Positions 26,720 through 37,396 of a stretch of 64,000 bases of DNA are shown here, piece by piece. Origin of the DNA: Ailanthus altissimus (taxonomy: Eukaryota; Streptophyta; Magnoliopsida; Sapindales; Simaroubaceae). Below the pieces are notes generated by a model. The model was not told the origin of the DNA. It was given only the letters and a program-made list of their open reading frames with translations, and did no database searches. The DNA is taken from assembly GCA_946807835.1 (NCBI GenBank), contig OX327699.1:2845001-2909000 (forward strand). Reading direction: 5' to 3'. A program made the translations under genes and the position numbers. Position 1 is the first letter of the stretch. Each line of letters begins with the position of its first letter.

Positions 26720-28096
26720 TAGCCCCTATCAATTCAAATGTAAATTGAATAAGTAAAACTACCTAAGCATTTCAAACAAAAAGTCAGTTCAAGATCATTA
26801 TTGTTATTAAGGTTTTTTCAATCATAGCTTCCAAAATTTTGTGTGTGTGTGAACTAAGTCGTAACCTTCTTACCACAAACCACAATATATATACCCTTGA
26901 TAATTTCTTCAAGTAAAAGCCTAAACTCTATATGCTCACAAGTGTATAACTGTTTAAAAGATTAGAATTTTTCTCATGGAGTTAGAAAATAATTAATCAC
27001 TTAAGAAAAAGTTAATTTTTAAAGACAGACATACAAACTAACATTAATCCAAAGGTAGAAAAATCAATCGTTTAAAAATCAATCATTCTTCACATGCACC
27101 AGCTTTAGGACTTCAATTGTCTTATGAGAATAATACAAATATAGATTGGTGAGAAAATTGTCTCACAAAATATTTGTCTTCTAAAATTGAATGAAGACTT
27201 TATTAAACTCAATTGATTCTGTTTTTTTTTCTTTTTAGAATTTTGCTTTTCATTTTTTTGAGAATACAAGGAAGCATTACAAAATAAAAAATAGTTTCTC
27301 ACCAAAATATATTACACACAATTTGAAAATTTACTTTAAATCATCCTTCAGTCATACAACCAACTTATTCCTTAATTGGAATAATATCCTTCTAAACAAA
27401 AATGAACCAATTAAAAAAATCAATGACAGTTCGTAAGTTATTTTCTCAACCTTTTCACTTACTCACAAAAGATATATGAGATTAGAAAAATATATACTTA
27501 AATATGAAAATTCTCTTGGCTATATACGTTGAATCATCCATCTTACTACAAGGCTTAGCATTGTGCTCAAAAATATTTTGGAAGCCATTTCTTAGTAACC
27601 TATATAGAAACAGTGACTCAAACCAAACAATTTTAAAATCATATAAAGATAGAAAAGAAAATTCCTTTATATAAGAATTACAAAGACTATATGCAATAAA
27701 TAATAATGCATGAAATATAAAACAAAATAACAAGAAGTTAGTTAAAATGCATTTCAAAAGTTAAAAAAAAACTCCTTACTTGCCATTCTTAATCTAATTA
27801 ACTTAGAATGTGTCTTAAGAGTTTAAAAATGAACTCTTTATTATGCCATTTTAATCAAATAGGTATGTCGGACCACATCATTTAAAAAAAATGCAAACTG
27901 CAAAATGCAACTTATGTCTACTATCCTTTTCCCTCAAACCAAATTAAAACATTGTCCTCAATGTTTAAATAGAAAGAGATAAAGTATAGAAGACATTACC
28001 TAAAACGTCACTTATTCAAAATAAACAAACCTAAGAGACACTTAAGCAAATATAAACTAAAATGATTACGCTAATAAACAAAAAAGCAATAAAAAT
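26720..28096 (-). other. Element B 3' internal noncoding region
   Basis: This lies between the LOG gene and the 3' LTR. It aligns with 50398-51260 plus 53977-54472 of element A (shared TTCTTACCACAAACCACAA block near 26868). I see no coding frame. The 66- and 91-codon frames here are not conserved in element A. Confidence 0.65.
27921..27941 (-). promoter_or_regulatory. Internal purine-rich tract (secondary PPT-like)
   Basis: On the minus strand this reads GGTTTGAGGGAAAAGGATAG, preceded by a CATTGAGGACAATGTTTTAA block. Element A has the same block with a longer G run at 54311-54325. A GAGGACAATGT-plus-G-run block far from the 3' LTR recurs in Athila/Tat elements and could act as a second plus-strand primer site. 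Confidence 0.55.
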
Positions 28097-28744
28097 TTAC
28101 AAACAAAGTATCAGATTCAGTTTTCGCTTGTTATGGCCCATTGACCAATCTATCTGATTTGTTGCTAGGTCAGGTTCGAAGGTAACTGCTTGTAATTTGT
28201 CAATCAATTTATCAGCATTGGTAGCACATATAAGGATCTGTCGCACTTAATGTGAAATAATATTCTGTTCCATAGCTTAATCAAGAAAACAGAATAAGCA
28301 ATCAAAATAGTTACTGATATTCAACAAACCTATGAGTTTCTAATGGATATTCAATTGGGCTCAAAAGGAAATTTGAAAATTTTCTTCCAAGGTACCAAAA
28401 TCACCTGGTAAAGTAATAAAAGCATCTGTATAGTAAAGCATTCTAGCTATATGTTAATGTATGCATGAGACTCGTAATATTTTCACTATTGTTTTCCAAT
28501 GAGGTTTTCCACAGCTAAAACTGTAAGAATAATACATAAAACTTAACTTTCTCATAAATGTACAACTGTTGACACTCACCCCATTAACCCAAGGCTACCA
28601 TCTCTATATATTAAATAAAATTTTCTTACAGCTAATACTTTTCCTAGATTGTTTGCTACCTCTACTAACACTTTACTTTTTTTAAAGATTGGATCCACAA
28701 CATATACATATATTTTGAAATCATCAAACTGAGGTTCCCTTCAT
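28097..28744 (-). pseudogene. LOG-like: LOG-like cytokinin phosphoribohydrolase, copy B
   Basis: This is a degraded second copy of the retrotransposon-borne LOG gene. LOG enzymes release active cytokinin bases from cytokinin riboside monophosphates. From the ATG at 28744 (MKGTS) the readable parts are NICICCGSN, NNLGKVLAVRKFYLIY, GSLGLMG, DAFITLPGDFGTLEENFQI (the family's PGGxGTxxE motif with the second Gly now Asp), IGLLNI, ILICATNADKLIDKLQ, NQIDWS and a KR-containing tail to a TAA at 28097. There are many stops and a few frame changes and no introns. Start context, length and C-terminus match copy A at 54473-55125, so both descend from one captured gene. Confidence 0.82.
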
Positions 28745-28795
28745 ATCTACACTCACCTTCATCTCATATATGAAAATAAAGAAGATGAGGTGCTG

Positions 28796-28803
28796 TATTT
28801 ATA
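28796..28803 (-). promoter_or_regulatory. TATA box upstream of LOG copy B
   Basis: TATAAATA on the minus strand, within CTCTATAAATACAG, 52 bp before the LOG ATG. Element A has the same motif at 55191-55198. Conservation in two diverged elements suggests a real internal promoter. Confidence 0.6.
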
Positions 28804-29060
28804 GAGTATCAAATGATAACATCGATTTTAGTAACCCGATAATTGTAGAAGATATTTGAAAATAAAACACAAAAATTCAAAGATAACGACACACATACAT
28901 TATTCAACGCAAAGATTTGAATTTAAGATATCTATATTAGTAGTCCTACCTTTTATTGAAAAACAAATTTGAAATTAAGATGTATGTGTATGTATAGGTA
29001 GTTGTGATTGTGGCTTACATCTTTCTCGAGTTTTATGTCCAGAAATGGCGTAAATGCCAC

Positions 29061-29455
29061 CTATGGGTCAGGGATAGGCTTCCCATCCAATTTTTATATA
29101 AATTAGAAAATAGAGTCTTTTAGAGTCAGATTCTTGAAACTATATCACTAATGTTCAATTTTGAATTTGTTCTATAAATCAAGAAGTTCACGTTGCACGA
29201 ACCCATAAGGATGCGTCTCAAGAGTCACTAGGATAGCATCCAAAGAAAAATTACTCAGTCCATTCTTAATGAACTGAATTGTATCTTCTCGATTTCTAGA
29301 TACAAATCCTAAAGAATGACAACTCTGGTTACAATTCTATCGAGCACATTTATGACAGACTTGTAACTTTTTTACTCTTCACCTTTTGGCATAAGAGCTT
29401 CTTTCAAGACTAGGTATAAAAGAAACAAAATTATTTAGAGACTCACCAGATAATC
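29061..29455 (-). pseudogene. Cys-rich basic protein, copy B (5'-truncated)
   Basis: This is the counterpart of the small Cys-rich ORF at 55483-56031. The frame, open to the element's Tekay junction at 29455, reads RLSGESLNNFV, then SSYAKR, a stop, RVKKLQV, the cluster CHKCAR(stop)NCNQSC, SLGFVSRNRED, LVTLETHPYGF, NLTLKD and finally KLDGKPIPDP before a TAG at 29061. The C-x2-C-x4-C-x3-C spacing and the basic patch before it are the same as in copy A, and this copy has no frame change across that join. The N-terminus was removed by the deletion that also took the integrase. Function unknown; the layout resembles viral Cys-rich nucleic-acid-binding proteins (see copy A). Confidence 0.72.
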
Positions 29456-29818
29456 GTTAAAAGAACTAACTAGAATTCCTAACTTGGCAATCCATGAACT
29501 TGTCTCTAATTGGTCAATTCTCTAATATATGGATTGTGTTTCTCAACAAATGCTTGTTCCATACTTAACCCTTAAATGAAATTCATGTAGTACATTAAAA
29601 TTTCATTTTTCAAGCCAATAGAGAAAATTTTTAAAAATATTCTAGGGTCGTCCGACGCTCCGACCGAGTGTGAAATTATCAAATTAGGTCTAATATCTCT
29701 CACGTACACCATAAACAAATATTTTTAATAGGGTTAGAATCGGGTAACCCTACGGTGTCTTTATTACTCTATACTGAAATCTAGGCACTAATACTATTAA
29801 TAAAGATTGGATATTACA
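29456..29818 (-). repeat. Tekay 3' LTR, truncated
   Basis: Matches the first ~360 bp of the 5' LTR (37396 down to about 37030), beginning TGTAATATCCAATC. The remaining ~2.5 kb is deleted. Confidence 0.87.
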
Positions 29819-29819
29819 A

Positions 29820-29845
29820 TTTCACCCCTCTTTAAAAAAAATTTT
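29820..29845 (-). promoter_or_regulatory. Tekay polypurine tract
   Basis: The minus strand reads AAAGAGGGGTGAAA immediately upstream of the 3' LTR start. This is the plus-strand priming site for cDNA synthesis. Confidence 0.75.
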
Positions 29846-29856
29846 GTTCTCAAAAT

Positions 29857-31902
29857 TTAAATTGTACCTGTCTCGAAGAGGTATGGATGTTGTACTCGCA
29901 TCTGATCTTCATGTTCCCACGTGGCTTCTTCTACTCCATGGTTTATCCATAACACTTTCACTAAGGAAATGCTTTTATTATGAAGCACTTGCTCTTTCTG
30001 GTCTAGAATTTGCACTGGCTTCTCTTCGTAGGTCAAATTCTCGTTCAATTCTACTGACTGTTCCCTTAGAATGTGCGAAGGATCTGCTAAGTACTTGCGA
30101 AGCATGGAAACGTGAAACACATCATGAATTCTAGCCAGATCTTTTGGTAACCGTAGACAATATGCCACATTTCCAATTCTTCCAACTATATCGTAAGGCT
30201 CAATGTATCGGGGACTCAGTTTTTCTCACTTCCCAAATCTTAGTACTTCCTTCCATGACGATATCTTCAGAAAGACTTTATCACCAATCTGAAACTCCAA
30301 GTTTTTTCTCCTATTATCTGGATAACTCTTCTGTCTATCTTTAGCTATTTTTAATCTTTGCCTGATAACTTGAATATTTTTTGAAGTAATCTGGATAATT
30401 TATGGGCCGACCAATTTTCTTTCACCTACCTCATCCCAACAAACTAGAGTTCTGCACTTTCTTCCATACAATGCTTCATATGGTGCCATCTTAATGCTAG
30501 TATGGTAGCTATTATTGTACACGAACTCTATCAGTGACAGATGAGTATCCCAACTCCCCTCGAACTTCATAACACATGCTTTAAGCATATCATCGAGTAT
30601 CTGAATTGTCTGCTCAGACTGGCCATCCGTCTGTAGATGAAAGGCCGTACTAAAACTCAATTTAGTGCCTAGAGCTTTCTGTAAGCTGGGCCAAAATCAA
30701 GAAGTGAACTGTGGATCCCTATGTGACATAATGGATACTGAAACACCATGGAGTCGTACCTTTTCATCTACGTACAACTGGGCCAATTTATCTAAAGCAT
30801 AATTGCTTCTAATGGGCAAGAAATAGGCATATTTTGTCAGTCTATCAATAATTACCCATATTGTGCCGTTGCCTTTTTGGTTATGCAAAAGTCCTACCAC
30901 GAAATCCATCGTTATTCTCTCCCATTTCCACTCAGAAATCAAAAGAGGTTGCAAAAGCCCAGTAGGTTTCTGATGCTCAGCCTTTACTTGCTGGCAAGTT
31001 AGGCATCTTGAGATAACTTCGGTTATATCTTTCTTCATACCCTTCCACCAGTAGTGCTCTTTTAGGGTACGGTACATCTTTGTGCTCCCCAGATGCATAG
31101 CATATGCAGACGAATGAGCTTCTTCCATAATCTCTCTTTTTAATTCATTTACATTCGATACACATAATCTCCGACCCAAGGTTACTACAGTATATAGTTC
31201 TCTGATTCGATCAATCAGTATTGAACAGACCTGAAATGTGGCTAATAGTGCCCCCGAATCTGACAAGTCTAATTTTACACCCAAAGACCTCAATTCTATT
31301 AACATTGATAGATATGCAACCTTCAAGTGAGCTATTGAACTGATAGGCTTCCTGCTGAGAGCATCTGCTACCACATTAGCTTTTTTCGGATGGTACTCCA
31401 GGGTGCACTCATAATCTTTAATAAGCTCTAGCCATTTTTTCCGCCTCATATTTAGTTCTTTCTGGGTGAACAAGTACTGAAGGCTCTTATGGTCCGTAAA
31501 GATCTTACAAGGAACCCTATACAAATAGTGCATCCAAATTCTTAGAGCAAAAACTACTGTAGCTAGTTCTAGGTCATGTGTAGGATAATTCTGTTCATGC
31601 TTCTTTAATTTTCTGGAAGTATAGGCTATTACTTTCTCCTTCTGCATTAGCACACAACCTAGACCCTGTCTGGAAGCATCACAATATATGGTAAATTTTT
31701 TATTCCCTGACAGAAGTGTAAGCACTGTGGCCGAATTCAACCTTTGCTTTAGCTCTTTGAAACGCTGCTGGCACATTTCCGACCATACAAACTTCTCTTT
31801 CTTCCGGGTTAGTTTAGTCAGAGGAATGACTTTATTTGAAAATCCCTCTACAAACTTTCTATAATACCACGCCAAATCCAAGAAATTACGGACTTCCGTC
31901 AC
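29857..31902 (-). pseudogene. Tekay pol 3' half: RT end, RNase H, integrase, chromodomain
   Basis: This is the second half of the chromovirus pol, coding for the end of reverse transcriptase, RNase H, integrase and a targeting chromodomain. 31902-30697 is one long open frame with the RT connection ([12 protein letters not shown]), the RNase H start ([16 protein letters not shown]), the integrase zinc finger (His residues in the [10 protein letters not shown] block, then CLTCQQ) and the first core Asp (TMDFVVGL). A stop at about 30696, an R-to-stop (CGA to TGA type) position, is followed by the HLQTDGQSEQ core (30640-30600) and another open stretch. The last ORF (30168-29857) ends with the chromodomain: KSISLVKVLW and EEATWEHEDQMR. 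Few breaks, so relatively young. Confidence 0.88.
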
Positions 31903-33190
31903 ATTCGTGCGCTATCTTCAATTCACTATGACTTCAATCGTCTGGGGATCTACTGTTACCCCTTCTGCAGAGATTACATGACCCAAAAATGTAACTCTAT
32001 CTAGCCAAAACTGAGATTTACTGAGTTTGGCATACAGTCCATGCTCTCTTAAGGTTTACAAAACAATCCTCAGATGTTCTGCATGCTCATCCTTACTACT
32101 TGAATACACCAGTATATCATCAAAAAATACTATGACAAACCGATCTAAATAGGATCGAAAAGCTCTGTTCATAAGATCCATAAAAGCAGCTGTGGCATTA
32201 GTTAGCCTAAAAGGAAAAATCAAGAGTTTATAATGCCTGTATCGGGTTCTAAAGGCCGTCTTAGGAACATCTTCCTCCTGAATTTTTAGTTGATGATAGC
32301 TTGACCTTAGCTCTATCTTGAAAATGCTTTGGCCCCCTGTAGCTGATCAAACAAATCATCAAATCTTGAAATTGGATATTGATTACGCACTGTTACTTTA
32401 TTCAGTTCCCTGTAATAATGCATAATCTCATACTTCTGTCTTTCTTCTTTACAAATAAAATCGGTGCCCCCAAGGAGAAGTACTCGGTCTGATAAAATCC
32501 TTATTCACCAACTCTTCTATCTGTACCTTTAGTTCTATCAATTTTGAAGGAGCCATTCTGTAGGGTGCTTTGGAAATTGGTTGCGTTATAGGGGTTATTT
32601 CTATTCCAAACTCTATCTGTCTATCTAGAGGTAAACCCGGAAGATTATCTGAGAATACATCCAGAAACTCTCTAACCACTAGAATATCCTTCACTTTCGT
32701 TCCACTGTTTCTTAATTCCATGGCATAGACTAAGTACCCCTGACACGACTTTTGAAGCATCTTTCTTGCCCTCATTACAGACATCATACTAGTGAAAAGT
32801 GATTTTCACATTACACAGAAAATGACTTCCGTTCCCGCTGGGCTACATAATCTAACTTCTTTCTGAAAACAATCCACCGATACCCGATATTTAGACAACC
32901 ATTCCATCTCCAAAATCACAAATGGCCAGCACAATCAAATCCGCCATGAATTCTTAGCCCTCAATATTGATTTACTACCTTTATACACCCTTTCTGCTAC
33001 AATAGAGTTTCTTGTAGGAAGAGACACTACTACCGCACAATCTAATAATTGGGACACTATAGTAGTATTTGCAGTAAACTCCATAAAAATAAAAGAATGG
33101 GTCGATCCAAGATCTATCAGTACATAAGCATCTCAATAAAAAATTGACATCGTACCTATCACAACTTCTGGGGCCGCATCCGCCTTCTAC
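31903..33190 (-). pseudogene. Tekay protease and reverse transcriptase N-terminal part
   Basis: The protease region (about 33190-32800) shows the aspartic active-site stretch LIDLGSTHSFI (about 33120-33090), with D-L-G replacing the more usual D-S-G. The RT starts in the open frame 32787-32449 (FSDNLPGLPLDRQIEFGI, then APYRMAP) and, after several frame changes, reaches the catalytic FFDDILVYS at about 32130-32105. The break points lie between about 32450 and 31900. Confidence 0.82.
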
Positions 33191-34343
33191 TGGGTCATTG
33201 CAAATACCCTAGCCTAGGTATGAGGTTTGCCTTGCGGTCCTCTGAATGATCCTACTCGATTGGCTCCCCAAATAGGCTGGCCTGAGCGGTTCAGCCTTTT
33301 GGATTGGGGACCGCCTCGAATATGTTCTCGGCCACCACTAGTTTATCCCGGAGCTGCTGGTCTGTCTTCAGGCTTACTATTAGCTCCAATATTCGGGCAA
33401 TCTCTTATGCAGTGGCCCTCTTGACCACACTTATAACAATCGGTAGTCTTATTCTTACAATCCCCCGAATGGGCCTTGCTACATTTATTACACATTGGAA
33501 AATTCTTCTAACTCTCCTTAGTGCTTCAAGATCCGGCTGATGGTTGCATAACGGAAGCTTGACTGGATTGAGCTCCTTAGCTTGGTTTCTAACTACTGGA
33601 TCATGTTGATCTCTCCTCTGTTCATGAGAATTTACTAGGTCATCCTCGAAAACCACCTGAACAATGCTCCATATTGAGTATGGGCTGCTGATACCATGTA
33701 CGCTCTGATCCGAGGATTGAGACCTACTGTAAACCGATTAGCCTTATACTCTTCATTATCAGCTATAAAGGGAATGGCACGGAAGAGCTCTGAAAACTTC
33801 TTCTTATACTCTGCCACCGAGAGAGAACCTTGTTCCGGCTTGAAGAACTCTTCTATCTTCACATCTTTATAACTTTTGAGGTAGAACTTATTCAGAAATT
33901 CCTCTTTGAAAAGCACCCAAGAAACCCCATCAGCATTCTTCCTTTGCAAGGCCTTCCACCAGTCTTTCGCTCCTTCCTTCAACAGAAATGTAGAGTATAC
34001 AACCATGTTCTTCAGTACATCCCATAACCTGAATTTTTTTTTCATTATTCTCTGACTAGGATAGGGCTCTCTCAAGGTCTCCTGTACCATCATACCGTTG
34101 AGCCCCCAATTTCTTGGTATGCTCAATGGACACTCCTATCTCTCTCAGCTGTTGAATTGTTGCTGCTAGTATCTGAGCCATCTAAGCTACATTCATGTTT
34201 CCACCATCTGGCTCGGCAGGCTGAGATGCCTCAGGAGGCGTCTGAGGCATAGGAACATTTACCGACTCATTCCCTTGCTCATCTTTAGATGCAAGAGCCT
34301 CCGCAGCTGTGCTCTTATTATGTGGGCCCCCACGACGATGCAT
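33191..34343 (-). pseudogene. Tekay gag (capsid and zinc knuckle)
   Basis: This is the capsid/nucleocapsid gene of the Tekay element. The ATG at 34343 (MHRRGGPHNK) follows the PBS by about 135 bp. An in-frame TAG at about 34182 and a frame change near 33640 interrupt it. The retrotransposon gag domain is clear in 34126-33635 (LKEGAKDWWKAL, then VSWVLFKEEFLNKFY). The nucleocapsid end has a CCHC knuckle CYKCGQEGHCIRDC (about 33450-33410), with a CNKC ... DC pair before it. The open frame 34182-34550 extends this reading into the LTR by chance. Confidence 0.85.
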
Positions 34344-34477
34344 ATTTTTTATGAATTTAGTGATGCAAATGATTATCAAATGCATAAAATTTAATTTACT
34401 AAACTTAGAAAAATATGCATGCAATTTCAAGAATCTTATTCTAAAAATAAATTTTTTAACTAAAAACTTCAAAAATT

Positions 34478-34491
34478 GGGCTCTGATACCA
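34478..34491 (-). promoter_or_regulatory. Primer binding site (tRNA-iMet)
   Basis: TGGTATCAGAGCCC on the minus strand, three bases inside the 5' LTR end at 34495. This matches the plant initiator tRNA-Met 3' end. Confidence 0.92.
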
Positions 34492-34494
34492 CTC

Positions 34495-37396
34495 TGACAG
34501 GACTCGACCAGAGACCCTCTAATGTAGATCCCAGCGACCCTGCTGGACACCTTGACAGAAGTTCCTCAAAATATAACTGTGTAAGTTGAGAAATTCCACG
34601 AGGCGAACCTTTTTTTAGTTCTTGCTATTACTGAGAAAATCTTGAAATATACATGGAAAAGACTTTTTATATTTTTTTTTAAAAAAGGGGAAGAGTTTCC
34701 CCTATTTTTCTGAAAATCCAATATAAAACATGTAAAGAAATTTCACTTCTATTTCCATCTGCTTCTCAATACTACCAAATAAGACATTTTGTCCTTTTTA
34801 AAACCAAATTCAACTCAACTCAATAATTTCATTATTGAACACAAAACTGGAATATTAACAAAAAGTGAAACGATCATCACAATATCGAAACCTCTTCTTG
34901 TTTGTTCAAAATATATGTACAATACACAAGCCTATACTACTATATATAAAGGAAAAAGAATGCTACTTAGCACATTTACATTTACAAAAATATTCTTCAT
35001 ATTTGGCCCACTAATTGGCAGTAGGAGAATCAGCAGCTTACATACCGAGACTTGCACCTGAAAAGGGAGTTTATAAAACATAAAACACAAAACGAGTGAG
35101 CTAAAGAAGCTTAGTGAGTGCATTTAAGATTTCAAATGAAATAAATTTCTGCATAGATATTAAATTCTAAGGACATGCATAAATCATGTTTCTAAAACTT
35201 GTATAATGCAGTAAAATAGTTTCTAACATCATAAGCCAATGAAATCTTGTCGAGCGGGTTTTATTTACATCTTCGAAAAACTATATCCAAGATCTGTAAA
35301 ATATAATAACTAGCATGTACATATAAATACATAATATGCAATCGGTAGATAAAAAACTATTAAAGCCCTCTCTCGGCCATTTTCTTTCGAAACTGTACCA
35401 ATAGTAACCCTAAAGCTCTATACTCACGCAACGACTCAACTAGCACCGCACACGTGAGTAGGTGACGGGGTGTCTCAGCTAGCAACCCTCATTGTGACAT
35501 CTAAAGACATCTCCCATTGTGACATCTCAAGCCATCTCACTGGCTATGCAGCGGAATCCTACATCGCATACATATAGCGAGCCAATACCCCGTACACATA
35601 GAGCGACTCACATGACTCGACAACCCGACTTCCCGGAGTTAGTGACACACCCCTCAAAACCTACCCATGTGTATGGGATATACCAGCCGGGTCTTAAACC
35701 ATCACCACCATTGAAATCTGAGGGTACCAATGGCCTTTTTAAAGCTAATGTAGTAGTTTTAAAGTTGTTTCTTAAACCGAACATGTAAAAGCATATCTAT
35801 GGATATATATCAAAATCATAAATCATATTTATGCATTAAAAGCACATAAAACATACAATTTTATTATGCGAAAAAAATAATAAACAAAAGATAAACATAA
35901 TGACAGATTTTCACTCACAACCACTTCGAGCTTAATTTCGCTCCGGACTTCACCTACACGCCATAAATGACATTTAGAACCAATTCAAACGCTAGAATCT
36001 CATTTAACTACTAAACGCTCTAATCGGCATATAAAGTTCGGATGGATACTACTTTTCAATTTTTATTTACGGAGTCATTTAATCTAATTTAACTTACCAT
36101 CCGACGCCCTGAAAATTTCTTAACACCCTATAACTTTGGTTGGACATAATTACCCTCCACCTTACCAAAATGGACAATTATGACGGAGTCATTTAATCTA
36201 ATCTAACTTACCATCCGACGCCCTGAAAATTTCTTAACACCCTATAACTTTGGTTGGACATAATTACCCTCCACCTTACCAAAATGGACAATTATGTCTT
36301 ATTTTCTTCATTTTTTATTTTCCATCAACCATATACATTCAATTTACATAAGACACCATTTATACACAACAATTCAACCAAAACACAACTTAACCCTAAC
36401 TTCCCTAAAGTGGTAGAATTTACATCCATAATCTAACACATTTCGTTTCTCAATTTCTTGTTCCAATAGCATCAAAATCGAGCCAATTTCATTCTAATGC
36501 CCTAATTACAACCATTGAAGTCTTTACATCAAAGTCACCCAAAGCTCTAATTCTTACCTTGCCAATTTCTTCAATTTAATGACTCCTTCAAGCTTCACAC
36601 TAGAGTACAACTCAATCTAAACCAAGAATACACACAAGAATATCAATTGAAGCAATCTTGAAAGTTCACATATCATCATCATAAAACAATACTTTTCTGA
36701 CCTCTTTTTCTTAGATTTTTACTAATGGAGGCTTCAATTTATCTTAGGAACTTGTATTTGACCTTATTTTAGCTTGATTAAGCATGAAAAATCATGAAAC
36801 AAATCTTGAAATTTCACTGTAACAGCACCCCTCTTCACTTGGACGAATTTTGCTTCTCTTTTGCTCTAAATGTTATGCTTTTAATCTCATGAAATTTCTA
36901 CACACTTCTACATTATAATTAGTGCTCCTTCAATGGACCAATTTGCCTCTCAACTTACTCTAAATTTTTAATTTTCTATTGGTTGGAAACTAAGTATGTA
37001 ATTGGTTCCTTTGTAACTATCTAGTTGGAATAGTCAAAAGAACTAACTAGAATTCTTAACTTAGCAATCCATTAACTTGTCTCTAATTAGTCCATTATGA
37101 TATATATGGATTGTGTTTCTCAATAAAGGCTTGTTCTATACATAACCATTAAATGAAAATTCATGTAGTACATTAAAATTTCTTTTGTCAAGCCAATAGA
37201 GAAAATTTTCAAAAATATTCTAGGGTATCTAACGCTCTTACCGATTGTGAAATCATCAAATTAGGTCTAATATCTCTCATGCACACCATAAAAAAAATAT
37301 TTCTAATAGGGTTAATATTGGGTAACCTTATAGTGTCTTTATTACTCTATTCTAAAATCTAGGCACCAATACTACTATTAGGTATTGGATATTGCA
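34495..37396 (-). repeat. Tekay 5' LTR
   Basis: This 2.9-kb LTR starts TGCAATATCC at 37396 and ends CCTGTCA at 34495. It matches the truncated 3' LTR at 29456-29818 and, in inverse orientation, the LTR at 1-1643. It contains a 114-bp tandem duplication (36071-36298). Confidence 0.88.
36071..36298 (-). repeat. 114-bp tandem duplication inside Tekay LTR
   Basis: Two adjacent 114-bp units, 36071-36184 and 36185-36298, each beginning GGAGTCATTTAATCTAAT. I see a single clear difference (TAATTT versus TAATCT). The LTR at window start shows only one unit where it can be compared, so this is a recent private duplication. Confidence 0.9.

Larger units (their letters stand above)
29456..37396 (-). mobile_element. 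Tekay-type chromovirus, 3' LTR truncated
   Basis: This is a Ty3/gypsy chromovirus inserted in the RNase H region of element B. Minus-strand order: 5' LTR 37396-34495, PBS 34491-34478, gag, protease, RT, RNase H, integrase, chromodomain, PPT, and the first 363 bp of the 3' LTR (29818-29456). The C-terminal chromodomain and gene order identify a chromovirus, most like the Tekay/Del clade. A single deletion seems to have removed the rest of its 3' LTR together with flanking Athila integrase sequence, so no target duplication can be read. Confidence 0.85.

Noticed and set aside
34182..34550. 122-codon open frame as a distinct gene with signal peptide
   Set aside because: It begins inside the Tekay LTR and crosses the primer binding site. 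Only its last part is the gag N-terminus.
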